A DNA stretch of 64,000 nt, from positions 1,240,001 through 1,304,000 of the forward strand of contig NZ_CP007509.1 of assembly GCF_000661915.1 (NCBI RefSeq), read 5' to 3'. A model generated the notes under the pieces. It saw only the letters and a list, made by a program, of their open reading frames with translations, did not search any database and had not been told where the DNA came from. Positions 39,347 to 50,563 of the stretch are shown here, in pieces. This stretch comes from Stutzerimonas decontaminans (GTDB lineage Bacteria > Pseudomonadota > Gammaproteobacteria > Pseudomonadales > Pseudomonadaceae). The translations under genes and the position numbers were made by a program. Position 1 is the first letter of the stretch; each line of letters starts with the position of its first letter.

Positions 39347-40171
39347 TCAAGGCTTATACGCGCCGATGAAGATGGCTGGGTCGACCCGCGCGTCGTTCAG
39401 GCTCACGTTCCAGTGCAGGTGCGGACCGGTTGCGCGTCCGGTTGCGCCGACCTTGCCCAGTTCCTGACCCCGCGCCAGTTGCTCGCCGACTTTCACGCCG
39501 ATCTCGGAAAGATGGCAGAACATGCTGATCAGCCCCTGGCCGTGATCGACGAATACCGTCTTGCCATTGAAGAAGTAGTCACCGGTGAGTATGACCTTGC
39601 CGGCTGCCGGTGCCTTGATTGGCGTGCCGGTCTTGGCGGCGAAATCCAGGCCGGAATGCGGGTTGCGTTCCTCGCCGTTGAAGAAACGGCGCAGGCCGAA
39701 GGGCGATGACAGCGGGCCGTCGACCGGGCGATCGAACAGCAGATTGCTCGGCTGGTTAGCGCTGAACTGGCGATAGGCGCGGTTCTGCTCGTCCAGCTCA
39801 CGTTCGATGCGCTTGAGGTCGGCCGGGTTGGGATTGACCTGGCGCTGATTTTTCAGGGTGATGTGCTGTGCGCGATATTCACGGCTTTCGACCTGGAAGG
39901 CTTGCGCGCGACCATCGATCTCCAACTGCTGCGCGCCCGGCTTCACCGAAAGCGGGATACCAACGATAGCGATCCAGCGCTGGCCATCCTCGCGTACCAC
40001 CAGCGTCGGCTTGCCCTGGTAGCGGGCCTGCGGCGCACTCGGGCCGTTGCCGAGTTCGATCACGGCTACGCCGCCGGGTACGGGTTTGTTGAGCAGGCGG
40101 GTGATGAATCCCTCGGCATGGGCGGGGAGGGCAAGGGTGAGGGCGAACAGCAGGGCGAAGACGCGAGGCAT
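39347..40171 (-). CDS. M23-family peptidoglycan endopeptidase
   Basis: A 274-residue periplasmic metallopeptidase. A signal peptide (about 1-19, ALPAHAEG) precedes an N-terminal beta-domain and the LytM/M23 domain. The domain has HSGLDFAAKTGTPIKAPAAGKV (metal His/Asp) and GPHLHWNVSL (HxH). It cleaves peptidoglycan cross-bridges. ATG 40171 gives the signal peptide, though no strong ribosome-binding site is seen. It lies 103 nt beyond xseA on the same strand. Confidence 0.92.
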   Translation of the reverse strand: MPRVFALLFALTLALPAHAEGFITRLLNKPVPGGVAVIELGNGPSAPQARYQGKPTLVVREDGQRWIAIVGIPLSVKPGAQQLEIDGRAQAFQVESREYRAQHITLKNQRQVNPNPADLKRIERELDEQNRAYRQFSANQPSNLLFDRPVDGPLSSPFGLRRFFNGEERNPHSGLDFAAKTGTPIKAPAAGKVILTGDYFFNGKTVFVDHGQGLISMFCHLSEIGVKVGEQLARGQELGKVGATGRATGPHLHWNVSLNDARVDPAIFIGAYKP

Positions 40172-40274
40172 GGGTGGGTCCGTTGCAGGAAACGGCCCAT
40201 CCTCGCGTAAACGCTGGAATAGAGAAAGACCCAGGGATGTCAGAACGTTTCCGGCCAAGCGGCTGCCGCAGGGT

Positions 40275-41651
40275 CTACAGCAACGGCAGCGTTACTGGCT
40301 CCAGATGATTGTCTTCCACCCGCACCTGGAGTTCGCCCTCGCCGAGTCGAGCCTTGAGACGTTGCCCGGGTTGGGTCTGGCTGGCGCTGCGGATCGCCTG
40401 GCCGCGCTCGTCGAGCAGGATGCTGTAGCCGCGGCTGAGTGTGGCCAGCGGGCTCACCACATTGAGCGTCTGGACGAGCCCCTGAAGCTGTTGACGGCGG
40501 CCTTTCAGACTGGCCTGCATCGCCCGCGGCAGTCGCGAGGAAAGGTGGTCGAGGCGCTGGCGCAACAGATTCAGCGAACGGCCCGGATGTTGTGAGGCCA
40601 GGCGCGTTTCCAGCCGAGCCAGGCGCTCCTGGCTGCTGCACAGGCGACGGTCGACCGCGCGCAGCAGGCGCTGCTCGAGATCATCGATACGCTGTGCCTG
40701 CTGTTGCAGCCGTTCGCCGGGATGGCGCAGGCGGCGGGTCAGACCTTCCAGGCGCATGGCATCACGGTGCAGGCGGTCGCGCATGCGCAGTACCAGGCGC
40801 TGTTGCAGCCCGCTCAGCCGGTGTTGCAGGTCGGCGCTGCTTGGTGCCAGCAACTCGGCAGCCGCGGATGGCGTCGGCGCGCGAACATCGGCGACGAAAT
40901 CGGCTATCGAGACATCGGTTTCGTGGCCCACCGCGCTGACGATCGGCGTGACGCAGGCGTCCACCGCGCGTGCCACGGCTTCTTCGTTGAAGCACCAGAG
41001 GTCTTCGAGCGAACCGCCGCCGCGGGCCAGGATCAGCGCATCGAAGCCCTGAGCGTCGGCTAGCTGCAGCGCTCGGACGATCTGCCCGGTGGCTTCGCGG
41101 CCTTGTACCGCGGTCGGGATCAGCGTCAGCTCGACCTGCGGCGCGCGGCGTTTGAACACCGAAATGATGTCGCGGATCACTGCGCCGGTCGGCGAGCTGA
41201 CGATGCCAATGCGTCGTGGATGGGCGGGCAGGGCGGCCTTGCGTTCGGCGGCGAACAGGCCTTCGGCGCTGAGCTTTTCTTTCAGTGCTTCGAACGCCAG
41301 GCGCAGCGCGCCGTCGCCGGCCGGCTCCAGCGTGTCGAGAATCAGCTGATAGTCGCCGCGTCCCTCGAACAGCGAGACCTTGCCGCGCACCCGTACCGCC
41401 AGGCCATCACGTAGGGCCTGGCGAACCCGCGCCGCGTTCTGCCGGAACAGCGCACAACGCACCTGGGCGTTCTTGTCCTTGAGGGTGAAATAGATGTGGC
41501 CGGAAGCCGGGCGGGCGAGGTTGGAAATCTCGCCTTCGACCCAGACCTGGGCGAATACGTCCTCGAGCAGCAGGCGGGCGCGACCGTTGAGCTGACTGAC
41601 AGTCAGCACTTCGCGATCGAGATTGAGACGCTGGAAGGGATCTTTGAGCAT
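40275..41651 (-). CDS. xseA: Exodeoxyribonuclease VII large subunit XseA
   Basis: The large subunit of ExoVII, which degrades single-stranded DNA into oligonucleotides. The 458-residue protein has the N-terminal OB-fold (VWVEGEISNLARPASGHIYFTLKD), the catalytic region GIVSSPTGAVIRDI..LILARGGGSLEDLW and VGHETDVSIADFVAD, and a long coiled-coil C-terminus. ATG 41651 (MLKDPFQRLNLDREVLTV) is the family start; the upstream frame is spurious. Confidence 0.96.
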   Translation of the reverse strand: MLKDPFQRLNLDREVLTVSQLNGRARLLLEDVFAQVWVEGEISNLARPASGHIYFTLKDKNAQVRCALFRQNAARVRQALRDGLAVRVRGKVSLFEGRGDYQLILDTLEPAGDGALRLAFEALKEKLSAEGLFAAERKAALPAHPRRIGIVSSPTGAVIRDIISVFKRRAPQVELTLIPTAVQGREATGQIVRALQLADAQGFDALILARGGGSLEDLWCFNEEAVARAVDACVTPIVSAVGHETDVSIADFVADVRAPTPSAAAELLAPSSADLQHRLSGLQQRLVLRMRDRLHRDAMRLEGLTRRLRHPGERLQQQAQRIDDLEQRLLRAVDRRLCSSQERLARLETRLASQHPGRSLNLLRQRLDHLSSRLPRAMQASLKGRRQQLQGLVQTLNVVSPLATLSRGYSILLDERGQAIRSASQTQPGQRLKARLGEGELQVRVEDNHLEPVTLPLL

Positions 41652-41781
41652 GGCGGCGATGATAAGCCGGGCGCGACCCTGCGCAAACCGAAACTGCACG
41701 GCACTGGTCTGCCTGGCCTTGACCGGTTCGGGCATGGCGCTAAGCTGCGCGACCTCCGTCCATCTCACGCTCCGAGTATCC

Positions 41782-42333
41782 ATGAGCCAAAGCCAAGCGA
41801 TCATCGTGCCGCGCATTTCCACGTTACCAGGGCACGAAGCCAAGGCGCGGATGATCCTGCGCTGGCTGGCCGAGCGGCACATCGTCGAGGCGCTGCCGAC
41901 CACCTGCGGCCGCGGTGTTGGCGGCATGGGCTACGCGATTGCTCCAGGCGCGCGAAACGTCGTGATGCATCCGGAACGCTTGCCCTTTGCAGAAGCCATC
42001 AACGGCCTTGAAGTTGTGACCAAGCGCTGCATCTATACACCTACTCGCGACTTTCCCGAGGAGGCTGGGTGTCCCGAGTGCCGCCGCGAGATCGGCGAGG
42101 CGCTGTTCGAGAGCCTGGACGAGTGGATGCCTCGCCAGACCGATAATTTCACCTGTCCGGAATGTGGCTTCGAGGATGATATCAACGGCTTTCTGTTCAT
42201 CCCGGCCTGCGGCTTTTCTAATCTGGGCTTCATCTTCAACGGCTGGGGCGAGGCGGGCTTCAAGCCGTCATTTCTCGACGAATTCGCCGAACGCCTGGGT
42301 TTCAAAGTAGCGCTGGTGGTTGATCGCCCGTGA
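41782..42333 (+). CDS. Conserved hypothetical protein with CPxC zinc-ribbon pairs
   Basis: A 183-residue soluble protein. Two cysteine pairs, GCPECRRE (about 112-119) and TCPECGFEDD (about 139-148), look like a zinc ribbon, with two more Cys upstream (TCGRG, RCIY). The C-terminal half is aromatic and glycine-rich (FNGWGEAGFKPSFLDEFAERL). It starts at ATG 41782 and lies between xseA and guaB, where Pseudomonas genomes carry a similar gene. I do not recognise a function. Confidence 0.75.
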   Translation: MSQSQAIIVPRISTLPGHEAKARMILRWLAERHIVEALPTTCGRGVGGMGYAIAPGARNVVMHPERLPFAEAINGLEVVTKRCIYTPTRDFPEEAGCPECRREIGEALFESLDEWMPRQTDNFTCPECGFEDDINGFLFIPACGFSNLGFIFNGWGEAGFKPSFLDEFAERLGFKVALVVDRP

Positions 42334-43929
<1,596 letters not shown>

Positions 43930-43981
43930 AGATCGATTTGACGCAGCTGCGCTAGGTCATGCTGCGTTGGAGGAAACTTGG

Positions 43982-44043
43982 CGCTGGCTTGCCAGCGAAC
44001 GTCCGACAGGACGGCCCGGAGGGCGAACGAAGCGAGTCGATGC
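43982..44043. repeat. Three adjacent hairpins with a GCGAACGAAGCGAG tail (guaB-guaA gap)
   Basis: CGCTGG-CTTG-CCAGCG (43982-43997), CGTCC-GACA-GGACG (44000-44013) and GCCC-GGA-GGGC (44014-44024) stand in a row, followed by GAACGAAGCGAGTC. The last hairpin and tail resemble the GGCCCCGAAGGGGTGAGCGAAGCGAAT segment found twice at 50973-51003 and 51123-51153, which suggests a shared intergenic repeat family. Confidence 0.55.
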
Positions 44044-44139
44044 CTCATTTGTTTCGGCAGACTCCGCTTTCTCGTTGCTCTGCGCATTGCCTGTCCGTTG
44101 CTCGCGAAGCGGCAACCCGATTTTTGGAATGCATGAACA

Positions 44140-44163
44140 ACGGGGCTGTTCGATCAGCCCCGT
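44140..44163 (+). other. Strong hairpin before guaA
   Basis: ACGGGGCTG (44140-44148) pairs with CAGCCCCGT (44155-44163) across TTCGAT, 33 bp before the guaA start. No T-run follows. It could be an attenuator-like element or the processing site separating guaB and guaA mRNA. Confidence 0.55.
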
Positions 44164-44195
44164 GTCATTTGTGACTACCACGAGAGATGCCCCAC

Positions 44196-45776
44196 ATGGC
44201 TCATCCTGACATCCACGCCCACCGCATCCTGATCCTCGACTTCGGTTCCCAGTACACCCAGCTGATTGCCCGCCGCGTGCGTGAGATTGGCGTCTACTGC
44301 GAATTGCATCCGTGGGATATGAGCGAGGACGACATCCGTGCCTTCGCCCCGCGCGGCATCATTCTCGCCGGTGGTCCGGAATCGGTTCATGAGGTGGGCA
44401 GCCCGCGCGCGCCGCAGGCTGTGTTCGATCTTGGTGTGCCGCTGTTTGGCATCTGCTATGGCATGCAGACTATGTCCGAGCAGCTGGGCGGCAAGGTACA
44501 GGGCTCGGATGTCCGCGAGTTTGGTTATGCCCGCGTCGACCTGGTCGGCAAATCGAAGCTGTTCGACGGCATCGAAGACCACATGGATGACGACGGTATG
44601 TTCGGCCTCGATGTCTGGATGAGCCACGGCGACAAGGTCACCGAGATTCCGGCTGGTTTCCACATTCTCGCCAGCACCCCGAGCTGCCCCATAGCCGCCA
44701 TGGGCGATGATTCCCGCGGTTACTACGGCGTGCAGTTCCACCCGGAAGTGACCCACACCCGCCAGGGCGGGCGCATCCTTTCCCGCTTCATCCTCGACAT
44801 CTGCGGCTGCGAAGCACTGTGGACGCCGTCCAACATCGTCGAAGATGCCATCGCCCAGGTGCGTGCCCAGGTCGGTGATGCCAACGTACTGCTCGGCCTC
44901 TCCGGTGGCGTCGATTCGTCGGTGGTTGCGGCGCTGCTGCACAAGGCGATCGGCGACCAGCTGACCTGTGTCTTCGTCGACAACGGCCTGCTGCGCCTGC
45001 ACGAGGGCGACCAGGTGATGGCCATGTTCGCCGAGAACATGGGCGTCAAGGTGATTCGTGCCGACGCCGAGGCACAGTTCCTCGGTAACCTCGAAGGTGA
45101 GGCGGACCCGGAGAAGAAGCGCAAGATCATCGGCCGTACCTTTATCGACGTGTTCGATGCAGAGGCCAGCAAGCTGGACAACATCCAGTTCCTCGCCCAA
45201 GGCACCATCTACCCCGACGTGATCGAGTCGGCCGGCGCCAAGAGCGGCAAGGCACACGTAATCAAGTCGCACCACAACGTCGGCGGCCTGCCGGAGGAAA
45301 TGAACCTCAAGCTAGTCGAGCCGCTGCGTGAGCTGTTCAAGGACGAAGTGCGCAAGATCGGCCTGGAACTCGGCCTGCCCTACGACATGGTCTACCGTCA
45401 CCCATTCCCTGGCCCGGGTCTGGGTGTGCGCATCCTCGGTGAAGTGAAAAAGGAATACGCTGACCTGCTGCGTCGTGCCGACCATATCTTCATCGAAGAG
45501 CTGCGCAACTTCGACTGGTACCACAAGACCAGCCAGGCCTTCGTGGTGTTCCAGCCGGTCAAGTCGGTCGGTGTGGTCGGCGACGGCCGTCGCTACGCCT
45601 GGGTCGTTGCGCTGCGCGCGGTGGAAACCATCGACTTCATGACTGCACGTTGGGCGCACCTGCCTTACGAGCTGCTGGAGAAGGTGTCCAACCGCATCAT
45701 CAACGAAATCGAAGGCATCTCCCGCGTCACCTATGACGTGTCGAGCAAGCCGCCCGCCACCATCGAGTGGGAGTGA
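44196..45776 (+). CDS. guaA: GMP synthase (glutamine-hydrolysing) GuaA
   Basis: Converts XMP to GMP using glutamine and ATP. The 526-residue product has an N-terminal class I glutamine amidotransferase ([18 protein letters not shown], catalytic Cys in [18 protein letters not shown]), an ATP-pyrophosphatase with PP-loop [15 protein letters not shown] and a C-terminal dimerisation domain ending in [11 protein letters not shown] 44196 follows GAGAG; the in-frame ATG at 44187 is less well placed. Confidence 0.97.
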   Translation: MAHPDIHAHRILILDFGSQYTQLIARRVREIGVYCELHPWDMSEDDIRAFAPRGIILAGGPESVHEVGSPRAPQAVFDLGVPLFGICYGMQTMSEQLGGKVQGSDVREFGYARVDLVGKSKLFDGIEDHMDDDGMFGLDVWMSHGDKVTEIPAGFHILASTPSCPIAAMGDDSRGYYGVQFHPEVTHTRQGGRILSRFILDICGCEALWTPSNIVEDAIAQVRAQVGDANVLLGLSGGVDSSVVAALLHKAIGDQLTCVFVDNGLLRLHEGDQVMAMFAENMGVKVIRADAEAQFLGNLEGEADPEKKRKIIGRTFIDVFDAEASKLDNIQFLAQGTIYPDVIESAGAKSGKAHVIKSHHNVGGLPEEMNLKLVEPLRELFKDEVRKIGLELGLPYDMVYRHPFPGPGLGVRILGEVKKEYADLLRRADHIFIEELRNFDWYHKTSQAFVVFQPVKSVGVVGDGRRYAWVVALRAVETIDFMTARWAHLPYELLEKVSNRIINEIEGISRVTYDVSSKPPATIEWE

Positions 45777-45785
45777 TCTGAAGCA

Positions 45786-45811
45786 ATGAGGGCAGCCCAG
45801 GCTGCCCTCAT
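45786..45811 (+). terminator. Hairpin after guaA
   Basis: ATGAGGGCAGC (45786-45796) pairs with GCTGCCCTCAT (45801-45811), loop CCAG, just after the guaA stop. The stem is strong, but no T-run follows. Confidence 0.55.
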
Positions 45812-45885
45812 GCTATGCGCAGCCTCCCCAGAGGGGCGCGTCGAGCCTGATGGGCCCATGTATTCGGACTGGCTGGAGCCCATGC

Positions 45886-47256
45886 ATGTCCTTTACCCGT
45901 AGACAGATTCTCACCGGCCTGGCCGGTCTTGGCGTGGTCGGCCTTGCCGGCAGTGGCGCGCGCTACTGGCTTGGCCGCCCGGCCGACATCACCACCCATG
46001 ACTATGAGTTGATTGCCGCCCCGCTGGACGTAGAGCTGGTGCCCGGTCATGTCACGCCTGCCTGGGCCTATGGCGGGCAGGCACCTGGCCTGGAATTGCG
46101 CGGCCGGCAGGGCGACTGGCTGCGGGTGCGCTTCATCAACAACCTGCCGGAGCCCACCACCATCCACTGGCATGGCATTCGTCTGCCGCTGGAAATGGAT
46201 GGCGTTCCCTACGTATCGCAGTTGCCGGTATTGCCCGGTGAGTTCTTCGACTATCGCTTCCAGCTGCACGATGCCGGCAGCTTCTGGTATCACCCGCATA
46301 CCAGCAGTGCCGCCCAGTTGGGCCGTGGGCTGGTCGGTCCGTTGATCGTCGAGGAGCGCGAACCGAGCGGTTTCAGGCACGAGCGCACACTCAATCTGAA
46401 AAGCTGGCATGTCGATAAACAGGGCGCTTTCACCGAGTTCAGCGTGCCTCGCGAGGCTGCTCGAGGTGGCACGCCAGGCGTGCTGTCGACGGTGAATGGC
46501 ACACATGCGCCCACGCTTGACCTGCCGGCCGGGCAGGTCGTGCGGCTACGGGTGTTGAACTTGGACAATACGCTGACCTATCGGCTGAACCTGCCGGAGG
46601 GCGAGGCGCGCATCTATGCGCTCGATGGCCATCCGGTCGTACCGATGCCGCTGGGCAAGGAGTACTGGCTCGGACCGGGTATGCGCATCGACCTGGCGCT
46701 GAAGGTGCCGGAGATCGGTACGGAGCTATCCTTGCGCAATGGCCCGCTGCGACTGGCGACACTGCGTTCTGTGGCGTACGAGGGCGCTGCTGGCGACTGG
46801 CCGCCAGCGCTGCCGGCCAATCCGGTGGCAGAGCCGGATCTGCAGCGTGCGGAAACACTGCGCTTCAACTTCGAATGGGCCGGCCACCTGTCGGCGGACG
46901 TCGAGCAGGGCGGCGCCTATACCTTCTGGCAGATCAACGGCCAGGCCTGGGACATCAACGACAAGACCTGTGCCGATCGCCCGATTGCGACGCTGAAAAA
47001 GGATGGCCATTACATCTTCGAGCTGCGCAACCTCAGTCAGTACCAGCATCCGATTCACCTGCACGGCATGACCTTCAAGGTGATTTCCTCCAATCGCCGC
47101 AAGATCGATCCGTGGTTCACCGATACCTACCTGCTGGGCAAGAACGAGACGGCGCGTATCGCTCTGGTCGCCGATAATCCCGGTGTCTGGATGTTCCATT
47201 GTCATGTCATCGACCACATGGAAACCGGTCTGATGGCGGCGATCGAGGTGGTATGA
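45886..47256 (+). CDS. Tat-exported multicopper oxidase
   Basis: A 456-residue periplasmic oxidase with a twin-arginine signal peptide (SFTRRQILTGLAGLG). All four copper-binding blocks are present: HWHG (94-97), HPH (136-138), HPIHLHG (388-394) and HCHVIDHMETGL (438-449). The axial position of the type-1 copper is Leu449, where CueO and PcoA have Met. It follows guaA as in other pseudomonads. The substrate could be Cu(I), Fe(II), Mn(II) or a phenol; it lacks a long Met-rich insert. TGGAG precedes ATG 45886. Confidence 0.92.
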   Translation: MSFTRRQILTGLAGLGVVGLAGSGARYWLGRPADITTHDYELIAAPLDVELVPGHVTPAWAYGGQAPGLELRGRQGDWLRVRFINNLPEPTTIHWHGIRLPLEMDGVPYVSQLPVLPGEFFDYRFQLHDAGSFWYHPHTSSAAQLGRGLVGPLIVEEREPSGFRHERTLNLKSWHVDKQGAFTEFSVPREAARGGTPGVLSTVNGTHAPTLDLPAGQVVRLRVLNLDNTLTYRLNLPEGEARIYALDGHPVVPMPLGKEYWLGPGMRIDLALKVPEIGTELSLRNGPLRLATLRSVAYEGAAGDWPPALPANPVAEPDLQRAETLRFNFEWAGHLSADVEQGGAYTFWQINGQAWDINDKTCADRPIATLKKDGHYIFELRNLSQYQHPIHLHGMTFKVISSNRRKIDPWFTDTYLLGKNETARIALVADNPGVWMFHCHVIDHMETGLMAAIEVV

Positions 47257-47275
47257 GAAAGGGCAGGGCGCAGCA

Positions 47276-47758
47276 GTGAGGAGACCGTTGATCATCGACC
47301 GCAGCCAGGACGAGCACTTCATGCGTGAAGCCCTGGCACTGGCGGCGCAGGGTGCGGCGCTGGGCGAGGTGCCAGTGGGCGCCGTGCTGGTGCAGGACGG
47401 GCTGATCATCGGGCGCGGCTATAACTGTCCGATTTCCCGGCACGACCCCAGTGCCCATGCGGAAATGGTCGCGGTGCGCGACGCGGCGCTGGCAGTACAA
47501 AATTATCGGCTACCCGGTAGCACACTCTATGTGACGCTGGAGCCCTGCAGCATGTGCGCCGGTCTGATCGTGCATTCGCGGATCCAGCGCGTCGTCTATG
47601 GCGCCACCGAGCCGAAGGCCGGCGTGGTTGTCAGTCGCGGCCAGTTTTTCGATCAGGGCTTTCTCAACCACCGGGTGCTGGTCGAGGGCGGCGTGCTGGC
47701 CGAGGAGTGTGGTAAGGAGCTCAGCGAATTCTTCCGCCAGCGCCGGCAGAAGGGTTAG
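47276..47758 (+). CDS. tadA: tRNA-specific adenosine deaminase TadA
   Basis: Deaminates the wobble adenosine of tRNA-Arg(ACG) to inosine. The 160-residue zinc enzyme has the HAE motif (residues 61-63) and PCSMC (90-94). The GTG at 47276 is used; an in-frame TTG at 47288 behind GAGGAG is an alternative that shortens the protein by four residues. It lies 19 nt after the oxidase. Its last 4 nt overlap the convergent ABC ATPase. Confidence 0.94.
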   Translation: MRRPLIIDRSQDEHFMREALALAAQGAALGEVPVGAVLVQDGLIIGRGYNCPISRHDPSAHAEMVAVRDAALAVQNYRLPGSTLYVTLEPCSMCAGLIVHSRIQRVVYGATEPKAGVVVSRGQFFDQGFLNHRVLVEGGVLAEECGKELSEFFRQRRQKG

Positions 47759-48852
47759 CGCGCTGCCGTTGTCGGCTGCAGCGTTTCATGGGCGGCGACG
47801 CTGCCCTGCGCCGGAAAGACCACCAGATGGTCGGCGGCTATGGCGATGCCGACTTCTTGCCCAGTGGGGTAGTCCGCATGGCTGGTGAAGATCGCCACCA
47901 GTTGATTGCCGGTGGGCAGCTGCAGCCGGTACAGCGTCGACGCACCGAGGAAGGTTTTGCCAACGATCAGCGCACGTAGCGGGCTGTCCGGCTTGTAGAC
48001 GATGTCATCGGGGCGTAGCAGCACATCCACCGAACTGCCTGCCGGCCAGGTGTAGGCCCGATTGCCACGAATAATGCCGAGCTCGGTCTGCACGGTTTCC
48101 GGGTCGAGCAGCTGCCCGCGAATGAAGTAACCCTGTCCGATGAAGCTCGCGACGAAGGGCGTCAGCGGTTCATGGTAGAGGTTGAAAGGGGTGTCCCACT
48201 GTTCCAGACGACCATCTTTGAATACGCCGACCTGATCGCTGACGGCGAAGGCCTCTTCCTGGTCGTGGGTGACCAGAATGGCGCTGGTGTTGCGCGCCTT
48301 GAGGATCTCGCGCACTTCATGGCTGAGACGCCGACGCAGTTCGACGTCGAGGTTAGAGAAGGGCTCGTCCAGCAGCAACAGCGCAGGCTCAGGCGCCAAG
48401 GCGCGGGCCAATGCCACACGCTGTTGTTGGCCACCGGAAAGTTCGTGCGGGTAGCGTTTGCCCAAGGCGGACAGGTGCACCAGTTCGAGCATTTCCGACA
48501 CGATTCGCGAACAGTCGGACTGCTTGCGGATGCCGAAGGCGATGTTCTCCGCCACGGTCAGATGGGGGAACAGCGCGTAGTCCTGAAACACCATGCCGAT
48601 GCGGCGCTTCTCCGGCGCCAGGGTGAAGCCTGAGCGGGAAATGACCGTGTCCTCCAGCTGGATTTCGCCCTGGTGTACCGGCTCGAACCCAGCGATGGCG
48701 CGTAGCGTAGTGGTCTTGCCGCAACCGGATGGGCCCAGCAGGCAGCCGATATCACCGCGGTTCAGGTGCAGGTTGAGGTGCTGAACAATGCTCTGCTCGC
48801 CGTAGCCGCAGGCCAGATCGCGCAATTGCAGCAGCGGCGGATCATTTTTCAT
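47755..48852 (-). CDS. ABC transporter ATP-binding protein (Fe3+/spermidine type) coupled to argF
   Basis: A 365-residue ATPase of the FbpC/PotA class. Walker [10 protein letters not shown] (40-48), Q-loop [10 protein letters not shown], signature LSGGQQQR, Walker [13 protein letters not shown] and the H-loop LVTHDQEEA are complete, followed by a C-terminal TOBE-like domain. The ATG overlaps the argF stop by 4 nt, so the two are cotranscribed. No permease or binding-protein gene is in the window, so its partners must be elsewhere. The substrate is unknown. Confidence 0.9.
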   Translation of the reverse strand: MKNDPPLLQLRDLACGYGEQSIVQHLNLHLNRGDIGCLLGPSGCGKTTTLRAIAGFEPVHQGEIQLEDTVISRSGFTLAPEKRRIGMVFQDYALFPHLTVAENIAFGIRKQSDCSRIVSEMLELVHLSALGKRYPHELSGGQQQRVALARALAPEPALLLLDEPFSNLDVELRRRLSHEVREILKARNTSAILVTHDQEEAFAVSDQVGVFKDGRLEQWDTPFNLYHEPLTPFVASFIGQGYFIRGQLLDPETVQTELGIIRGNRAYTWPAGSSVDVLLRPDDIVYKPDSPLRALIVGKTFLGASTLYRLQLPTGNQLVAIFTSHADYPTGQEVGIAIAADHLVVFPAQGSVAAHETLQPTTAAR

Positions 48853-49769
48853 GCGTGGTGATAGGCCGGCTCGACGAGGAACTCAAGCAGGGCCTTCTGT
48901 ACATGCAGACGGTTTTCGGCCTGGTCCCAGGCTACGGAGCGCGGATCGTCGAGCAGGTCGTGGCTGATTTCCTCACCGCGGTGGGCTGGCAGGCAGTGCA
49001 TGAACAGCACGTTTGCGGCAGCGCAATCGAGCAGTGCTCGGTCGACCTGATAGGGGCGGAACGTGGCTAGGCGCGCGGCGGCTTCGTCTTCCTGGCCCAT
49101 GGAGGCCCAGACGTCGGTGCTGATCAGATGCGCGCCTGCGGCCGCCTCGCGCGGATCACGCAGAATCTGCACGCGATCACCGGCGCGTGCCATCAGCTCG
49201 GCGTTGGGCTCGTAGCCCTCGGGGCAAGCGACCTTGAGCTGGAAGTCGAACTGGATGGCAGCTTCTATATAGGTATTGCACATGTTGTTGCCGTCGCCGA
49301 TCCACGCCACCGTCTTGCCGGCGATGCTGCCGCGGTGCTCATGGAAGGTCTGCATATCGGCCATCAACTGGCAGGGGTGCAGGTCATCGGACAGGCCGTT
49401 GATGACTGGGACGCTGGAATTGGCGGCGAATTCGGTGAGTGTCGAATGGGCGAAGGTGCGGATCATCACGGCATCGAGCATGCGTGACATGACGATGGCC
49501 GAATCGCTGATCGGTTCGCCGCGGCCGAGCTGGGTATCGCGCGGCGAAAGAAAGATCGCTTGGCCGCCGAGCTGGATCATGCCAGCTTCGAATGACAGTC
49601 GGGTGCGGGTCGAGGCTTTCTCGAAGATCATGCCCAGCACGCGATTCTTCAGGGGTTCGAACAGGACGCCGCGCTCGCGCAGATCCTTCAGCTCGATGCC
49701 GCGGCGGACCAGGCTGTTCAGCTCCTGGGGCGTGCAGTCCATCAGTGAGAGAAAATGCCTTGCGCTCAT
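48849..49769 (-). CDS. argF: Ornithine carbamoyltransferase ArgF
   Basis: Catalyses carbamoyl phosphate plus ornithine to citrulline in arginine synthesis. The 306-residue product has the carbamoyl-phosphate motif STRTR (in [12 protein letters not shown]), HPCQ (LHPCQLMAD) and [10 protein letters not shown]. The length and N-terminus are those of anabolic OTCs of pseudomonads. It leads the unit argF-ABC ATPase. A possible arginine-repressor site was sought upstream but is not clear. Confidence 0.96.
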   Translation of the reverse strand: MSARHFLSLMDCTPQELNSLVRRGIELKDLRERGVLFEPLKNRVLGMIFEKASTRTRLSFEAGMIQLGGQAIFLSPRDTQLGRGEPISDSAIVMSRMLDAVMIRTFAHSTLTEFAANSSVPVINGLSDDLHPCQLMADMQTFHEHRGSIAGKTVAWIGDGNNMCNTYIEAAIQFDFQLKVACPEGYEPNAELMARAGDRVQILRDPREAAAGAHLISTDVWASMGQEDEAAARLATFRPYQVDRALLDCAAANVLFMHCLPAHRGEEISHDLLDDPRSVAWDQAENRLHVQKALLEFLVEPAYHHA

Positions 49770-50041
49770 ATCAACTACCTTTATTGCCGCAGCGCGATCC
49801 AGTGCTTTTCGACAGAAAAAGGGGACCGACGACTGGGGGTCGCACGGGGAGCGACGAAACGGGAAAGGCGCGATCTTATCCAGAAAGCGAGCGCAGGCGC
49901 AAATCCTCTACCCACGGCCTGTGGTGGGCTGAATCGCAGTATTGACGGCCTTTGCGCCACCACAAAGCCGAGTCCTCCGCTCGGCTTTCCCGCGCGTTTT
50001 CCGTTACAATGCGCGGCAACCGTGTCTAGCCGAGGTACTCC
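49770..50041. other. Divergent intergenic region argF-grxD
   Basis: No gene is seen in these 272 bases. On the plus side TACAAT (50005-50010) is a probable -10 box for grxD with a weak -35. On the minus side a TGTCG near 49812 (argF upstream) hints at an arginine-repressor half-site but does not fit the full consensus. Confidence 0.35.
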
Positions 50042-50368
50042 ATGGATATCATCGAAACCATCAAAGAACAGATCGCCAACAACCCGGTGCTGCTTTACAT
50101 GAAGGGCTCGCCGAACGCCCCACAGTGCGGCTTTTCTGCCCGTGCGACCCAGGCGGTAATGGGCTGTGGCGAGAAGTTCGCTTATGTCGACATCCTGCAG
50201 AACCCGGAAATTCGTGCCAGCCTGCCGACCTATGCCAACTGGCCGACCTTCCCGCAGCTGTGGGTGAGCGGTGAGCTGGTCGGTGGCAGCGACATCATCC
50301 TCGAGATGTTCGAAAAGGGTGAGCTGCAGACTCTGATCAAGTCCGCTGTCGGCAAGGCCGAAGCATAA
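50042..50368 (+). CDS. grxD: Monothiol glutaredoxin GrxD
   Basis: A 108-residue CGFS-type glutaredoxin that binds [2Fe-2S] clusters with glutathione and transfers them to clients. The motif is Cys29-Gly-Phe-Ser (PQCGFSARATQ), followed by TYANWPTFPQLWVSGELVGGSDI, the glutathione site. TAGCCGAGGTACTCC precedes the ATG. It is a single gene closed by a terminator at 50398. Confidence 0.96.
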   Translation: MDIIETIKEQIANNPVLLYMKGSPNAPQCGFSARATQAVMGCGEKFAYVDILQNPEIRASLPTYANWPTFPQLWVSGELVGGSDIILEMFEKGELQTLIKSAVGKAEA

Positions 50369-50397
50369 ATACGGCGCCAGTCGTAGATGCTTTGCGT

Positions 50398-50430
50398 ATG
50401 CCCGCATCAAGTGATGCGGGCATTTTTGTT
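50398..50430 (+). terminator. Rho-independent terminator of grxD
   Basis: ATGCCCGCATCA (50398-50409) and TGATGCGGGCAT (50412-50423) form a 12-bp arm pair followed by TTTTTGTTTG. Confidence 0.9.
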
Positions 50431-50563
50431 TGTGATCGAGACATGAAGTAAAGAAAGGGCAGCAGCTTTCAGTGATCTTTACCGCTTTTCGTGGGTCATA
50501 GGTCGCGTTGAGGGCACCGTCCTCTTTTACGCATTGCGCCTTCGAGTGAGAGACCCTTCCCTT

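Noticed and set aside
49800..49825. Arginine-repressor site before argF
   Set aside because: Only TGTCG is present; the rest of the known ArgR consensus (TGTCGC-N8-AA) is not matched.
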